Shown here one piece after another: positions 8,987 through 18,082 of a stretch of DNA of 64,000 bases. Each line of letters begins with the position of its first letter. Within the stretch, counting starts at the first letter, position 1. The position numbers and the translations under genes were made by a program. Origin of the DNA: Hellea sp. (GTDB lineage: Bacteria; Pseudomonadota; Alphaproteobacteria; Caulobacterales; Maricaulaceae); the NCBI GenBank assembly GCA_020629545.1, contig JAHDDC010000015.1, positions 1-64,000 of the forward strand. The letters run 5' to 3'. Below the pieces are notes generated by a model. It did not search any database. It was given only the letters and a program-made list of their open reading frames with translations, and was not told where the DNA came from.

Positions 8987-10408
8987 TTAGGCTTTGGTTT
9001 CGAGTTGAGTTTGAATATCGGCATGACGCGCGCGTGACAAAGGATAGCGCGAGAAACAATAGAGTGTCAGCACGCCAAAGATAAGCGCGTTGACGAGCGA
9101 GACGACGGCCAGGCCATCAATCAGATTTTGTGCAACATCGCTGCGCTCTTTTTGCTGCGGGAAATTGATGATCATGAGAGAGATTATCGCGATCATGGTC
9201 CCGAGGGCGAATGTCATTTTTTGCGCGAATGAAAAGGCTGCATAGAGAATGCCTTCCTGACGTTTGGACGTGGCGAGTTCCATTTCATCGGCGACATCGG
9301 CGAGCATAGAATGGGCGACCACGATCATGCCGGTCAGTCCCATGAACCCGGCGGCGTTCAAGATACAAATTGAAAGGACAAGACTTTGTGAACCAAGCTC
9401 GGGCATCATCCCTAACAGGTAAAGTGCATAGGGCAGGACACCACATAAAAGATAGATCACGCCAAATAATAAAGCTGTCGGTTTCTTATCGATCTTGGCG
9501 GATAGAACCGCGGCTAGGATAACAGCCGGAATAAGGGTGAGCAGCGGGGTCATGGCAACCCAGAACTTTTCCATTTGCGTGAACTGCCAGAGATACACGC
9601 CGAGATAAAAGCTAAGCGCGCTTCCAATCCCGTAAAGAACAAGCGCCGCGCCATATCCCAGGCTAACCCAGACAAAGGATGAGAGCCTGGTCGCCTTGCG
9701 CATTTCCTTAAATGTATCCTGCCAGCGCGCCCTCGGGCCGTGATCTCGGGCGTTAAGGTGCGGGATTTTTTTGCGTGTGCCAATGACGGCCATGAAGGCT
9801 CCGACTGCGCCAACAATCGCAAAGGTTATGGCGAGCGGTTTATACCCTGCCGCGTTCATCATGCCGTCTTCAAATTGATCAGTCTTTTTAAGGAAGACTG
9901 CCAGGCCGAAAAAGAAAACGGATAGATTGATGACCGTATTAAAAAACTCCCGAACAGAGATAATATTGGTTCGCTCATTATAGTCGGTCGAGAGCTCGGC
10001 CCCGAGAGAGTAATAAGGGACGCCGTAAACGGTCAGGCCAAGCCTGACGGCAAGCAGGAAGAACAGCATCCAGAAAAACAGGCCAACCTGCCCCATGCCG
10101 GCCGGCGGCATGAATAAAAGCGCGAGAGAAACGGCTGTGGGGATAATGGCCCAGAGCATAAATTTGTGACGCCGCCCCCATTTCTCGGAACGGTAATTAT
10201 CAGAAATCTGTCCCATGATCGGGTCTGAAAATGCGTCAACGAAAATTGCGATCATAGTCGCCAGAAGCACAAGTCCTTCGGATATGCCAAGTACATTTGA
10301 AAAATAAAACAGGAAGAAAAAGTGGAACAACATGTTCTTCACACTCAGAAGGCTGTGACCAATTCCGTAATTGATCTTCGTCCCAATACTGACCTGCCGC
10401 CCAGCCAT
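8987..10408 (-). CDS. GPH-type MFS cation symporter
   Basis: Twelve-helix permease of the glycoside-pentoside-hexuronide:cation symporter family (473 aa). The family signature is clear: FVDAFSDPIMGQISD followed by WGRRHKFML in the first cytoplasmic loop, and VPYYSLGAEL in helix 4. Despite the family name, homologues in lipid- and terpene-degrading bacteria sit with acyl-CoA genes, so the substrate need not be a sugar. It is the first gene of the operon with HMG-CoA reductase. Its promoter region (10409-10574) is shared with the divergent Rhs gene. Confidence 0.85.
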   Translation of the reverse strand: MAGRQVSIGTKINYGIGHSLLSVKNMLFHFFFLFYFSNVLGISEGLVLLATMIAIFVDAFSDPIMGQISDNYRSEKWGRRHKFMLWAIIPTAVSLALLFMPPAGMGQVGLFFWMLFFLLAVRLGLTVYGVPYYSLGAELSTDYNERTNIISVREFFNTVINLSVFFFGLAVFLKKTDQFEDGMMNAAGYKPLAITFAIVGAVGAFMAVIGTRKKIPHLNARDHGPRARWQDTFKEMRKATRLSSFVWVSLGYGAALVLYGIGSALSFYLGVYLWQFTQMEKFWVAMTPLLTLIPAVILAAVLSAKIDKKPTALLFGVIYLLCGVLPYALYLLGMMPELGSQSLVLSICILNAAGFMGLTGMIVVAHSMLADVADEMELATSKRQEGILYAAFSFAQKMTFALGTMIAIISLMIINFPQQKERSDVAQNLIDGLAVVSLVNALIFGVLTLYCFSRYPLSRARHADIQTQLETKA

Positions 10409-10574
10409 ATTTTCCCCTTATTGTTTGGCGATAGGCTAACCCCAAACCCTTCTACAAAGTAAGAAGTATAGCATAGGATTGGAGTTATAAACTATTCAAT
10501 TTTAATTGTTGTAATTTGGCTGTTGTTAAGTTTAGTGTCCGATCATAAACTATCAACTCATGGGGGAGTGATAT

Positions 10575-13500
10575 ATGTGGGCCAATATTTCCGTATTTCG
10601 TATCGTTCTATCAATTATTTTTTGCGTAGGCTTTTTTTTCGGGGCTGGGCTTAGCTTTGCTCAAAATGATTTTGAAGAGTCGCCAGGGGGCGGCGATCCA
10701 ATTGAATATACGAAAGATTGGATTGTTCAACAATCATCGGATGAGCGCCTGACGGTCTATGGGACAAATTTGTTAGGTGATAGTGTAGATCCAGATACAG
10801 GTGCGCTTACATTCGCGCATTCGGACGTATCGATTCCAGGTAATTCTAATCTTGATGTCGCAATTAGGCGGCGCTTATCCCAAAGCCAGTCCTATCACGG
10901 GTCTGTGCAGTCTGGTTTTGGGGATTGGGTCTTGCAAGTTCCAATGATTAGAGAAATCTATGCAAGGCCAGCTTATCCTTCAGCTGATCATTGTTCTATG
11001 ACACAGCCACCGCCTGTGGCAGAGGTGGGTGAGCTGAGCTTCATTAAATATAAAGATTATTCAAACGGCCTTAATATGGAAATTCCTGGGCGCGGAACGC
11101 AAGCTATTGCGCGTTATGTTAACGGCCCGCAATGGCCGTCCGGTGTTGAAATGGCTACCAAAGATAATTGGAAAATTACATGCTTGCCGATTATAAGTAA
11201 TATATCCTTAGAAGGGATGTTAGCAACAGCACCTGATGGAACCTCTTATCGGTTTGACAAGGGACTGATGCGACGTGCGCATGATTCTAAGTCATATGAA
11301 TCTCCGTTGATTCGTGATTACGTTGTGTGGCTGGCGACTGAAGTAAAAGATGTAAACGGGAATTGGGTTCGATATAACTATGATGGCGAATACCGCCTGA
11401 CATCTATTACATCGAGTGATGGGCGACGCATTGATCTGACTTATTCTGGAGATTTAATTAGCTCTGTTACAGCCAATGGTCGACTTTGGACATATCAATA
11501 CGATAACGTTGGCCGGCTCATTAAAGTTACACGTCCAGATAATTTGTCTTGGTCATTTGATCTTTCTGCAATGAGTATTTCTCCGCGTCCGGGGGCTGAA
11601 TGCGATAATGAGTCTACTGATAATATTCATTCCATGTCCATATTGCATCCGAATGGTGTTACCGTCGAATTTACAATAAATGAAATTAGACATTTTAAGA
11701 AAGACAGCGGCGAAGAGAATCTTGCAGGGCGATGCAGAGAGGAGACCACGCGATACAACAAAGATCACCCTAGAGCTGGAGAATATGCTTCTCAACCGAG
11801 GCATCCATTCTTTGAAACGATGTCAGTTATCGGGAAGTCATTATCTGGTCAGGGGTATCCGTCGGCCAAATGGACTTGGAATTATGAAGGATATGTCAAC
11901 GGAGTTAATTACGGCGATTTGAAATGGACCGAGATGACGGACCCGGTTGGGAACAAGACCAAATGGTATCATGATCGGAATTCCGAGTCTCAGGAAGGTT
12001 TGTTGATTAAAACAGAGCAACGCCGTGGAAATAGCGTTCTTAAGACGGTTCAGAACCAATATACGAATGAAACCAAGATTGGTAGTAGCTGGTTGACAGG
12101 GAATGCCGATGTCAAACAATTGACGGCTCGCCATATCGCGTCGGTAGTGACAAACCAAGACGGGGATACATATACAAAAACCTACAATTATAATACGAAC
12201 CAATCTTCGTCATATTATTCGTTCGGCCAGCCAACCTCGGTTTCTGTTAAAAGCAATGTAAACACAACTCCTCGCGAGACTGTGACAGAGTACGAACATA
12301 ACACGTCAAAATGGATATTGGGCCTCCCAAAAACTGTGACAGTTAATGACCGGGAAACGGTTAGCTACATTTATAATGATTTTGGTCAAAAGACTGAAGA
12401 GAAGCGCTATGGCAAGCGTTACGCAACCTATGGCTACCATACGAATGCGGCCTTTAAGGGCGCGCCCTATTGGGTCCGAGACGCCAATAACCGTCAGACA
12501 GCGGCTTATGGCTGGAAGCGCGGAACACCCCAGGATATCTGGCGCCCAGACGGGAAACATATCTATCAATATGTTGACAATAATGGCTGGATGACATCAT
12601 CCAAAGACGCGCTGGGCCGCACCACAATCTATACCCGTGATAATATGGGGCGGTTGACCAAGTATGACCCGCCCGGCGATTATTTCGCCCATACGGATAT
12701 CAGCTATGACTTTAGCGGGGGCGGGGCAGTGCAGACCATAACCAAGGCCGACGCCAAAACCGTTGTGACCTATGATTCCATGTTTCGGCCTACCCTGGAG
12801 GAAACCCGCGATATGATCCGCGGCGAGTCAACGTTTGTAAACACCAAATATGATGCTTTGGGCCGCGTTAGCTTCAAGTCTCAACCGTCAACGAACTATG
12901 CTCACAATCAGGGCATTGCTTATAAATATGATGGCTTGGGCCGTATAACCCATGAGACTGAAACCGCCTCAGGGGGTGTGACTTGGCATCAATATCTGAA
13001 CAGTCATAGACATCGTGTGAGAGACCCTGAAAACCGCGATACAATGTATTATTCCTATGGCTATGAGGGGCCGGGAAATACGGATTACCGCGCGATTTAT
13101 CAGTCAGCGTCCGGAAAGTGGTTACGCTACACAAATATCTATAAAAATATCTGGGGCGAAGTTACCTGGACACGCCAGCGTGATCCGGGCGATTTGAATA
13201 AAGACCAAAGGCAGTATTTCTTTTATAATTCGGATCGTCGTTTATGCGGATATCGTGATGAAGAAGGTGGCGATACTTTGTATCATTACGACCCGGCTGG
13301 GCAAATGATAGCTTATGCAAAAGGGCAATCCAATGCTTCAAATAACTGCCCTTTGCCGTCTGGCACCGCGAAAGTCAGCCTCACATATGACAAGCTGGGT
13401 CAACTCACAAAAACCGATTTCACAGACCCGAACACGCCTGACATTTACCGCACTTATGACGCAGTTGGTAACCTGAAAACCAATAATCGCGGCGGGGCGA

Positions 13501-15299
13501 ATTGGTCTTATACCTACAAAGAGGATTCTGACCTTCTCGTCTATGAAACCTTGAAGATTGACGGCCGCACTTATCGGTCGACTCATTGGAATAGTGCGGC
13601 GGGTCATCGATATATTCACCGCACACCGAGTAACCGTTTGGTGGTCCTAAGTCCCGATGGTCTTGGCCGTAATCAAACTGCCGGTGAGTGGATCGGCGGC
13701 GGGCAGGGATGGGGCGAATTTTACGGCCGCTATTTGCGCTATCACCCCTCTGGTCAGGTTAAATCCATGAAACTGGGCAATGGTCACGATTATAATCATT
13801 ATCTTAATGATCGACAGCTGACCTCTCGGATCACCACGGAAAATGGATCGACCAAGGCCCTGGACCTGTCCTTTACCTATACGCGAGCCGGCCAGATTCA
13901 AACGATAAATGACGCCGCAATCGCCGACAACAACCGGTCCTTCACTTACGATGGTCTGGGACAGCTTGAAACGGCAAATGGGCCGTGGGGCAGCGGCGTG
14001 TTTAAATATGACGGGATCGGCAATATTCTGGAAAAGAACCTGGGTAACCGCAAAGTCGTACTCAGCTATGATAGCCGGAACCGCGTCAACAAATCCGTGG
14101 ATACGGGAAATTGGGGGACTAACCCTAATTCCGGCACGCGGACAATTGCCTATGATGAACGGGGCAATGTCACCACATTGGGCGATATGACCTTTGTCTA
14201 TGATTATAATGATCAACCCGTCCACGTATCGGGCAAAGCAAGCGGAACCTATCAATATGATGGCCATGGCAAGCGGGTGAAATCCGTTGTCGATGGCAAG
14301 ACAATATACAATGTCTACGACTCCGCTGGGCGTCTGATCCATATTGATAATGTGACCGATAGCGAAAAGACCGATTATATCTTTGCGGGCGGGATGACGA
14401 TTGCGCGGGTGAAGAACGGCGTCACGACCTATCTGCATAATGATCAGCTCGGCTCACCCCTGCGCGGCACAAGCTCAGACGGCAGTGTCACCTTTACCGA
14501 GCTCTACACCCCGTTTGGCATCCCCTATTACGGTAGCGACCTCAATAAAGACCAAGCGGGCTTTACCGGCCACATCCGCGACGGCGCCACGGATTTGAAC
14601 TACATGCAGGCAAGGTATTACGATCCGGTGATCGGGCGGTTCTTGAGTGTGGATCCTGTCGATTTTGTTAGTAGTGGTTACAATCCAGGTATGTTCAATC
14701 GTTATGCCTATACGATGAATGACCCAATCAATCTTATCGACCCGGACGGGCGAGCATGCACGAAGACTACCGGAAGCAATCTGTGCAACAGAAACTATAA
14801 GACTAAAATAAAATCTGGGCGACAGGCTGAGAAAGCTGAACGCAATCATTTGCGAACAAATGACAAAGAACGTATTGTGTCTGGACGAGTTAGCGCAAGT
14901 TACGAAAAAGACGACTCTTATAAACGCGGACGTGAGTATGATATTGTATCTCAAACAAAAGATGGTCATTATAATTTGACTGAAGTGAAGTTCAGAAAGA
15001 CTAAATCAAAAGATATTAAATCTGGTATCAAACCCCTAGAGGGAGGTCAGCTTGTTTGGAGAATATATCAAGGGGTAGTTACTGCACAACAAGCTAGTTT
15101 TGATTTAAATTCATCAGGAGAAGATATTACCCTAAAAGGAAAAGGTATTCCTGGAGGAGAACTTACACTTTCACCTGATCAGTACACCATAACTTGGGTG
15201 CTTGCTAACCAGCACGGTAAGGCTATTGGTGCCAATATCGATGCTAGTAATACGCGTGGAATTCAAGAAATTTTAGATAAGTTTGTAGTCCCGGATTGA
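10575..15299 (+). CDS. Secreted Rhs/YD-repeat polymorphic toxin
   Basis: 1574-aa Rhs protein. Residues 1-30 form a Sec signal peptide (GLSFA before Q31). Residues ~250-1350 are a long run of YD repeats (Y-D-x-x-G-R/N). The conserved Rhs core follows, with L-H-N-D-Q-L-G-S-P near 1290, Y-M-Q-A-R-Y-Y-D-P and RFLSVDP, and ends at DPDGRA (residue 1389 onward). The variable tip (~1393-1574) has D1456 in REYDIV and E1470-V-K1472, a spacing like PD-(D/E)XK nucleases, so a DNA or RNA nuclease toxin is likely but not proven. The tip DNA is AT-rich while the core is not, as expected for exchangeable toxin cassettes. A putative immunity gene starts at once after the stop. No T6SS or PAAR gene is in the window, so export may rely on Sec. 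ATG 10575 is preceded by GGGGGAG. Confidence 0.9.
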   Translation: MWANISVFRIVLSIIFCVGFFFGAGLSFAQNDFEESPGGGDPIEYTKDWIVQQSSDERLTVYGTNLLGDSVDPDTGALTFAHSDVSIPGNSNLDVAIRRRLSQSQSYHGSVQSGFGDWVLQVPMIREIYARPAYPSADHCSMTQPPPVAEVGELSFIKYKDYSNGLNMEIPGRGTQAIARYVNGPQWPSGVEMATKDNWKITCLPIISNISLEGMLATAPDGTSYRFDKGLMRRAHDSKSYESPLIRDYVVWLATEVKDVNGNWVRYNYDGEYRLTSITSSDGRRIDLTYSGDLISSVTANGRLWTYQYDNVGRLIKVTRPDNLSWSFDLSAMSISPRPGAECDNESTDNIHSMSILHPNGVTVEFTINEIRHFKKDSGEENLAGRCREETTRYNKDHPRAGEYASQPRHPFFETMSVIGKSLSGQGYPSAKWTWNYEGYVNGVNYGDLKWTEMTDPVGNKTKWYHDRNSESQEGLLIKTEQRRGNSVLKTVQNQYTNETKIGSSWLTGNADVKQLTARHIASVVTNQDGDTYTKTYNYNTNQSSSYYSFGQPTSVSVKSNVNTTPRETVTEYEHNTSKWILGLPKTVTVNDRETVSYIYNDFGQKTEEKRYGKRYATYGYHTNAAFKGAPYWVRDANNRQTAAYGWKRGTPQDIWRPDGKHIYQYVDNNGWMTSSKDALGRTTIYTRDNMGRLTKYDPPGDYFAHTDISYDFSGGGAVQTITKADAKTVVTYDSMFRPTLEETRDMIRGESTFVNTKYDALGRVSFKSQPSTNYAHNQGIAYKYDGLGRITHETETASGGVTWHQYLNSHRHRVRDPENRDTMYYSYGYEGPGNTDYRAIYQSASGKWLRYTNIYKNIWGEVTWTRQRDPGDLNKDQRQYFFYNSDRRLCGYRDEEGGDTLYHYDPAGQMIAYAKGQSNASNNCPLPSGTAKVSLTYDKLGQLTKTDFTDPNTPDIYRTYDAVGNLKTNNRGGANWSYTYKEDSDLLVYETLKIDGRTYRSTHWNSAAGHRYIHRTPSNRLVVLSPDGLGRNQTAGEWIGGGQGWGEFYGRYLRYHPSGQVKSMKLGNGHDYNHYLNDRQLTSRITTENGSTKALDLSFTYTRAGQIQTINDAAIADNNRSFTYDGLGQLETANGPWGSGVFKYDGIGNILEKNLGNRKVVLSYDSRNRVNKSVDTGNWGTNPNSGTRTIAYDERGNVTTLGDMTFVYDYNDQPVHVSGKASGTYQYDGHGKRVKSVVDGKTIYNVYDSAGRLIHIDNVTDSEKTDYIFAGGMTIARVKNGVTTYLHNDQLGSPLRGTSSDGSVTFTELYTPFGIPYYGSDLNKDQAGFTGHIRDGATDLNYMQARYYDPVIGRFLSVDPVDFVSSGYNPGMFNRYAYTMNDPINLIDPDGRACTKTTGSNLCNRNYKTKIKSGRQAEKAERNHLRTNDKERIVSGRVSASYEKDDSYKRGREYDIVSQTKDGHYNLTEVKFRKTKSKDIKSGIKPLEGGQLVWRIYQGVVTAQQASFDLNSSGEDITLKGKGIPGGELTLSPDQYTITWVLANQHGKAIGANIDASNTRGIQEILDKFVVPD
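14371..14656 (+). repeat. Rhs core repeat, copy 1
   Basis: 286-bp segment encoding the end of the Rhs core in the full-length gene. It matches 16309-16594 without gaps, with about seven mismatches by eye, all in the first 116 bases; 14487-14656 (170 bp) is identical. Similarity stops just after the codons for S-V-D-P, where the two tips diverge. Confidence 0.92.
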
Positions 15300-15301
15300 T
15301 A

Positions 15302-15925
15302 ATGAAAACTAATTTCATAGATACCCTGTTAGCCTTTAACTTCGTTAGAAAGAAGGAAGTGTTCTACAAGTCAGTATTTGGAACTGTTGAATTAGCGTTC
15401 GCAGAGGGTGACGATAACTATTCAGAAGATTGTTTTGGTGATGAATGGTTTGTATATTTAAATGACGCACCGTTCTCGGCGACTATGGAGTCTGCTTTTA
15501 AGAATGATAGTGCTTTTTTTAACGCCTATATGAAAAGGAAGCTTCGAAAGGATAAATCAGGAAACTTAGGAATGGTGATGGCTTCGTTGTCTAATGATGA
15601 AAATAGAAAGTTATGCTTACAATCAGGAAACATGGAAATATCTGCCGACGATTTTTTTGAAATTCCATCTGAAACTACAGATTATCAAAGCCTGATCCTT
15701 CATATGCTTGCAGGGTTAGGATTTGGAACGTTCTTCACATTCACTGAGGGCTACTACGTTTATTTGTATCTCTGCAAAAAGGCAGGGTGGTCGATTGAAA
15801 AGACACATAAAACCCTGCACGAGCAAATCGATACAGCCCCATTCTTGGCGGAATATATGTCAAAGAGGAACATCGAAATGATTGATGAACTTTTTGTCGA
15901 GCGTTTCTTTTCTCATGTTAATTAG
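15302..15925 (+). CDS. Putative immunity protein for the Rhs tip toxin
   Basis: 207-aa cytoplasmic protein, acidic in its first half, with no family I recognise. Start ATG 15302 lies two bases after the Rhs stop; a TTG at 15296 overlapping the stop is the alternative. Tight linkage directly 3' of a variable toxin tip, the same AT-rich composition as the tip, and no signal peptide all fit the immunity partner rule of polymorphic toxin systems. The role is inferred from position only. A repeat shared with the second cassette follows it (15941-15972). Confidence 0.65.
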   Translation: MKTNFIDTLLAFNFVRKKEVFYKSVFGTVELAFAEGDDNYSEDCFGDEWFVYLNDAPFSATMESAFKNDSAFFNAYMKRKLRKDKSGNLGMVMASLSNDENRKLCLQSGNMEISADDFFEIPSETTDYQSLILHMLAGLGFGTFFTFTEGYYVYLYLCKKAGWSIEKTHKTLHEQIDTAPFLAEYMSKRNIEMIDELFVERFFSHVN

Positions 15926-15940
15926 GAATGAGTTTGATAG

Positions 15941-15972
15941 AAAAGGGTCAGAAAGTGGGTAGAGCAAGATAA
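15941..15972 (+). repeat. Cassette 3' repeat, copy 1
   Basis: Short sequence just after the immunity gene with the 12-mer AAAAGGGTCAGA and, 24 bases from its start, CAAGATAA. The same two words at the same spacing follow the second cassette's RraB-like gene at 17961-17992. Could mark the 3' recombination border of toxin/immunity cassettes. Confidence 0.55.
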
Positions 15973-16217
15973 AGCGAAGGGGCCATTGTGGCCCACCACG
16001 CCACTGCCGTGGCCTTTTACGGTTATAATCAATCCACTGGATTGATTATTGGCTTCGCCATCACCTCCAAAGCGCTTAAGCTCTGTTTTGGAACCTGCAC
16101 CCGCGACGGCGGGAGACTTATTTTATGGGCCAAAGTGACTCCACTTTATCGCCGCCTTTTGCCTCGGCCACGCGCTCCGTTTTTGACGTCGGCCCCGAAC
16201 CGGGCTAACATCTTCCT
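15973..16217. other. Structured spacer between Rhs cassettes
   Basis: Non-coding by my reading. It contains small GC-rich dyads (GGGCC/GGCCC, CCACG/CGTGG) and a perfect 11-bp inverted repeat, ATAATCAATCC at 16025-16035 and GGATTGATTAT at 16039-16049, with a 3-base loop. No T run follows, so it is not a standard terminator. The rest (16060-16217) is GC-rich, unlike the preceding AT-rich immunity gene, and may be a remnant of displaced sequence. Confidence 0.45.
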
Positions 16218-17618
16218 ATGTGCGCTGCGCTTTCCATTTATTGTGATGACCGTCTTTGGGCGGCGAATGATAATGGCGCGATAAGTGAAAATGGGGCAGG
16301 GGAGACAACCGATTATATCTTTGCGGGCGGGATGACGATTGCGCGGGTGAAGAACGGTGTGACGACCTATCTGCATAATGATCAGCTCGGCTCGCCCGTG
16401 CGCGGCACAAGCTCGGATGGCAGCGTCACCTTTACCGAGCTCTACACCCCGTTTGGCATCCCCTATTACGGTAGCGACCTCAATAAAGACCAAGCGGGCT
16501 TTACCGGCCACATCCGCGACGGCGCCACGGATTTGAACTACATGCAGGCAAGGTATTACGATCCGGTGATCGGGCGGTTCTTGAGTGTGGATCCGGTGGG
16601 GTTTTTGGATACGGGAGAGCCGGGGCAATTTAATCGCTACGCCTATACTTGGAATGACCCGATTAACGCAACCGATCCCAACGGTGAGTTTCTGAAAATC
16701 ATCAAATCCGTGTATAACGTTGGCAAACGAACTTACAAAAACGGCGGAAACCTAAAGGGGGCTTTGAAGGATGAAGCGCTTAGCTACGTCGAAAATGGTG
16801 CGACATTACTAAGTAAGGACGCGTCCTTAGGTGATAAAGCCTTCGCAATCTTTGACCTCGCGACTGGTTTTGGAGATGAAGCTAAGGGAGCGAAGCGGTT
16901 ACTGGGTGGAGGCAAATGCTGCTTTGTCGCAGGAACGCTAGTTGAAACAGAATTTGGTTTGCGTCCAATTGAAGATATTGAATTAGGCGACCGCGTTCTA
17001 GCTCGAAATACTGAAACAGGCGAGACAACCCTCAAAGCTGTTACTGACCTCATCCGTTTAAACGAACGAATGATTTGGGAAGTCTCTCTTTCAGGCGAAA
17101 ACAACACGTTCGAATTCTTTGAGACAACGGACGACCACCCTTGGTGGATTGTTGATGCGGACGGAAACGGGAGTTGGAAAACAACCGCTGAATTATCTGA
17201 CGGCATGATTGTCACGACTGCGGACAATCAGACTATGGTCATTACAAAGATTGCCCAAACCGACCGAGTTGATGCTACATATAATCTGACCGTTGCTGAC
17301 TTTGAGACATACTTCGTTGGTGAAAACAAAGTTCTGGTGCATAACTGCCCAACGGGTTCTTATACTAATACCCATGCATCAGGAAAGACTTATGATGGGA
17401 AAGGTGACCCATCTCGCGCAGCTAAATCGGGCAACCGTATTGCGAAAGAGCATAATGATCCTGTTGTAAACACCGAAACACGAACGGCTAGTTCTGATAG
17501 GGAGTCATTTAAACAAGAGTCGAGAAGTCTAGATGCAAATGGCGGCCCAAAAAGTGACAACAATTATAATAGAATTGAGTCGCCTGGTAAAAGGTATCGC
17601 GAGGAAGATGGGTTTTAA
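16218..17618 (+). CDS. Orphan Rhs tip with HINT protease and GIY-YIG-like toxin
   Basis: 466-aa reading frame without the Rhs shell or a signal peptide. Residues ~31-125 are the end of an Rhs core nearly identical to the upstream gene, ending at N-R-Y-A-Y and DPNGE. Residues ~235-377 form a Hedgehog/intein (HINT) domain: Cys-Cys-F-V-A-G-T-L start, TTDDHPWW block, and final V-L-V-H-N-C, so self-cleaving residues look intact. The last ~90 residues (G-S-Y-T-N through K-T-Y-D-G-K-G-D, then S-R-A-A-K-S-G-N-R) resemble a GIY-YIG (URI-type) nuclease. No clear ribosome site precedes ATG 16218 and the first ~30 residues are not Rhs-like, so it is probably a silent cassette expressed only after recombination with the full-length gene. 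A RraB-like gene follows. Confidence 0.85.
   Translation: MCAALSIYCDDRLWAANDNGAISENGAGETTDYIFAGGMTIARVKNGVTTYLHNDQLGSPVRGTSSDGSVTFTELYTPFGIPYYGSDLNKDQAGFTGHIRDGATDLNYMQARYYDPVIGRFLSVDPVGFLDTGEPGQFNRYAYTWNDPINATDPNGEFLKIIKSVYNVGKRTYKNGGNLKGALKDEALSYVENGATLLSKDASLGDKAFAIFDLATGFGDEAKGAKRLLGGGKCCFVAGTLVETEFGLRPIEDIELGDRVLARNTETGETTLKAVTDLIRLNERMIWEVSLSGENNTFEFFETTDDHPWWIVDADGNGSWKTTAELSDGMIVTTADNQTMVITKIAQTDRVDATYNLTVADFETYFVGENKVLVHNCPTGSYTNTHASGKTYDGKGDPSRAAKSGNRIAKEHNDPVVNTETRTASSDRESFKQESRSLDANGGPKSDNNYNRIESPGKRYREEDGF
16309..16594 (+). repeat. Rhs core repeat, copy 2
   Basis: Second copy of the 286-bp core (see 14371-14656), in the orphan tip. The perfect 170-bp identity at its 3' half would allow homologous recombination to swap the downstream toxin tips. 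Confidence 0.92.
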
Positions 17619-17619
17619 G

Positions 17620-17976
17620 ATGACTAACTTTCCAAACGATGCAGATGGAGATGTTCTGCGAAGCCTTGCCAGCAAAGGTGTGGATTTATCCAAACCAAGA
17701 AAAATTGAATTTTATTGTTATGCTGCCGATTACCAAACAGCTTTAAAAATTGTTGAAGAGGTATCAGAACTTGGTTTTACGCCGGACATTTTTGACGATA
17801 GAGAAGGGTCTGATAAATCAAAACGATTTTCAGTATATAGTGCTAAAACTATTATCCCCTCATATGATAATATTATTGAGGAACAAAGGGTTTTAAATGA
17901 ACTTCTCGAAAAGTATCAGACAGAGTGTGATGGGTGGGGAACAATGTCAAATGGGACAGAAAAAGGGTCAGATTAG
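17620..17976 (+). CDS. RraB-family protein, probable immunity to the GIY-YIG tip
   Basis: 118-aa protein with the RraB (regulator of RNase E activity B) signature: FPNDADGDVLRSL at the N terminus, KPRKIEFYCYA, a middle beta-alpha segment, and GWGTM near the end. I chose ATG 17620, one base after the toxin stop, with GAGGAAG upstream; ATG 17608 is the alternative and would overlap. In enterobacteria RraB binds and inhibits RNase E. Here, directly 3' of a toxin tip, an immunity role (inhibitor of the tip nuclease) is more likely. That is an inference from position. The last residues (NGTEKGSD) run into the cassette 3' repeat. Confidence 0.75.
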   Translation: MTNFPNDADGDVLRSLASKGVDLSKPRKIEFYCYAADYQTALKIVEEVSELGFTPDIFDDREGSDKSKRFSVYSAKTIIPSYDNIIEEQRVLNELLEKYQTECDGWGTMSNGTEKGSD

Positions 17977-17992
17977 GTGAGAAACAAGATAA
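17961..17992 (+). repeat. Cassette 3' repeat, copy 2
   Basis: Carries AAAAGGGTCAGA and, 24 bases from its start, CAAGATAA, the same as 15941-15972. The first bases overlap the end of the RraB-like gene. A further shared word, ATAATCAATC, occurs downstream of both copies (16025 and 18028) at different distances. Confidence 0.55.
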
Positions 17993-18082
17993 TGCTCGCA
18001 CATCTAAGGCGGCAGCGCCTCCAACCGATAATCAATCAGGCCCTAGGCATTCTAGCGGAAGGACAACTTCTGTCGTGATGGC

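Noticed and set aside
13647-14438. 263-aa minus-strand frame opposite the Rhs gene
   Set aside because: Antisense shadow of YD repeats; hydrophobic I/V-rich artefact.
15988-16284. 98-aa plus frame in the spacer
   Set aside because: No ribosome site, hydrophobic and basic composition typical of chance GC-rich frames, overlaps the orphan tip start.
14475-16628. Two similar minus-strand frames (14475-14969 and 16146-16628)
   Set aside because: They look related only because both are antisense to the 286-bp Rhs repeat.
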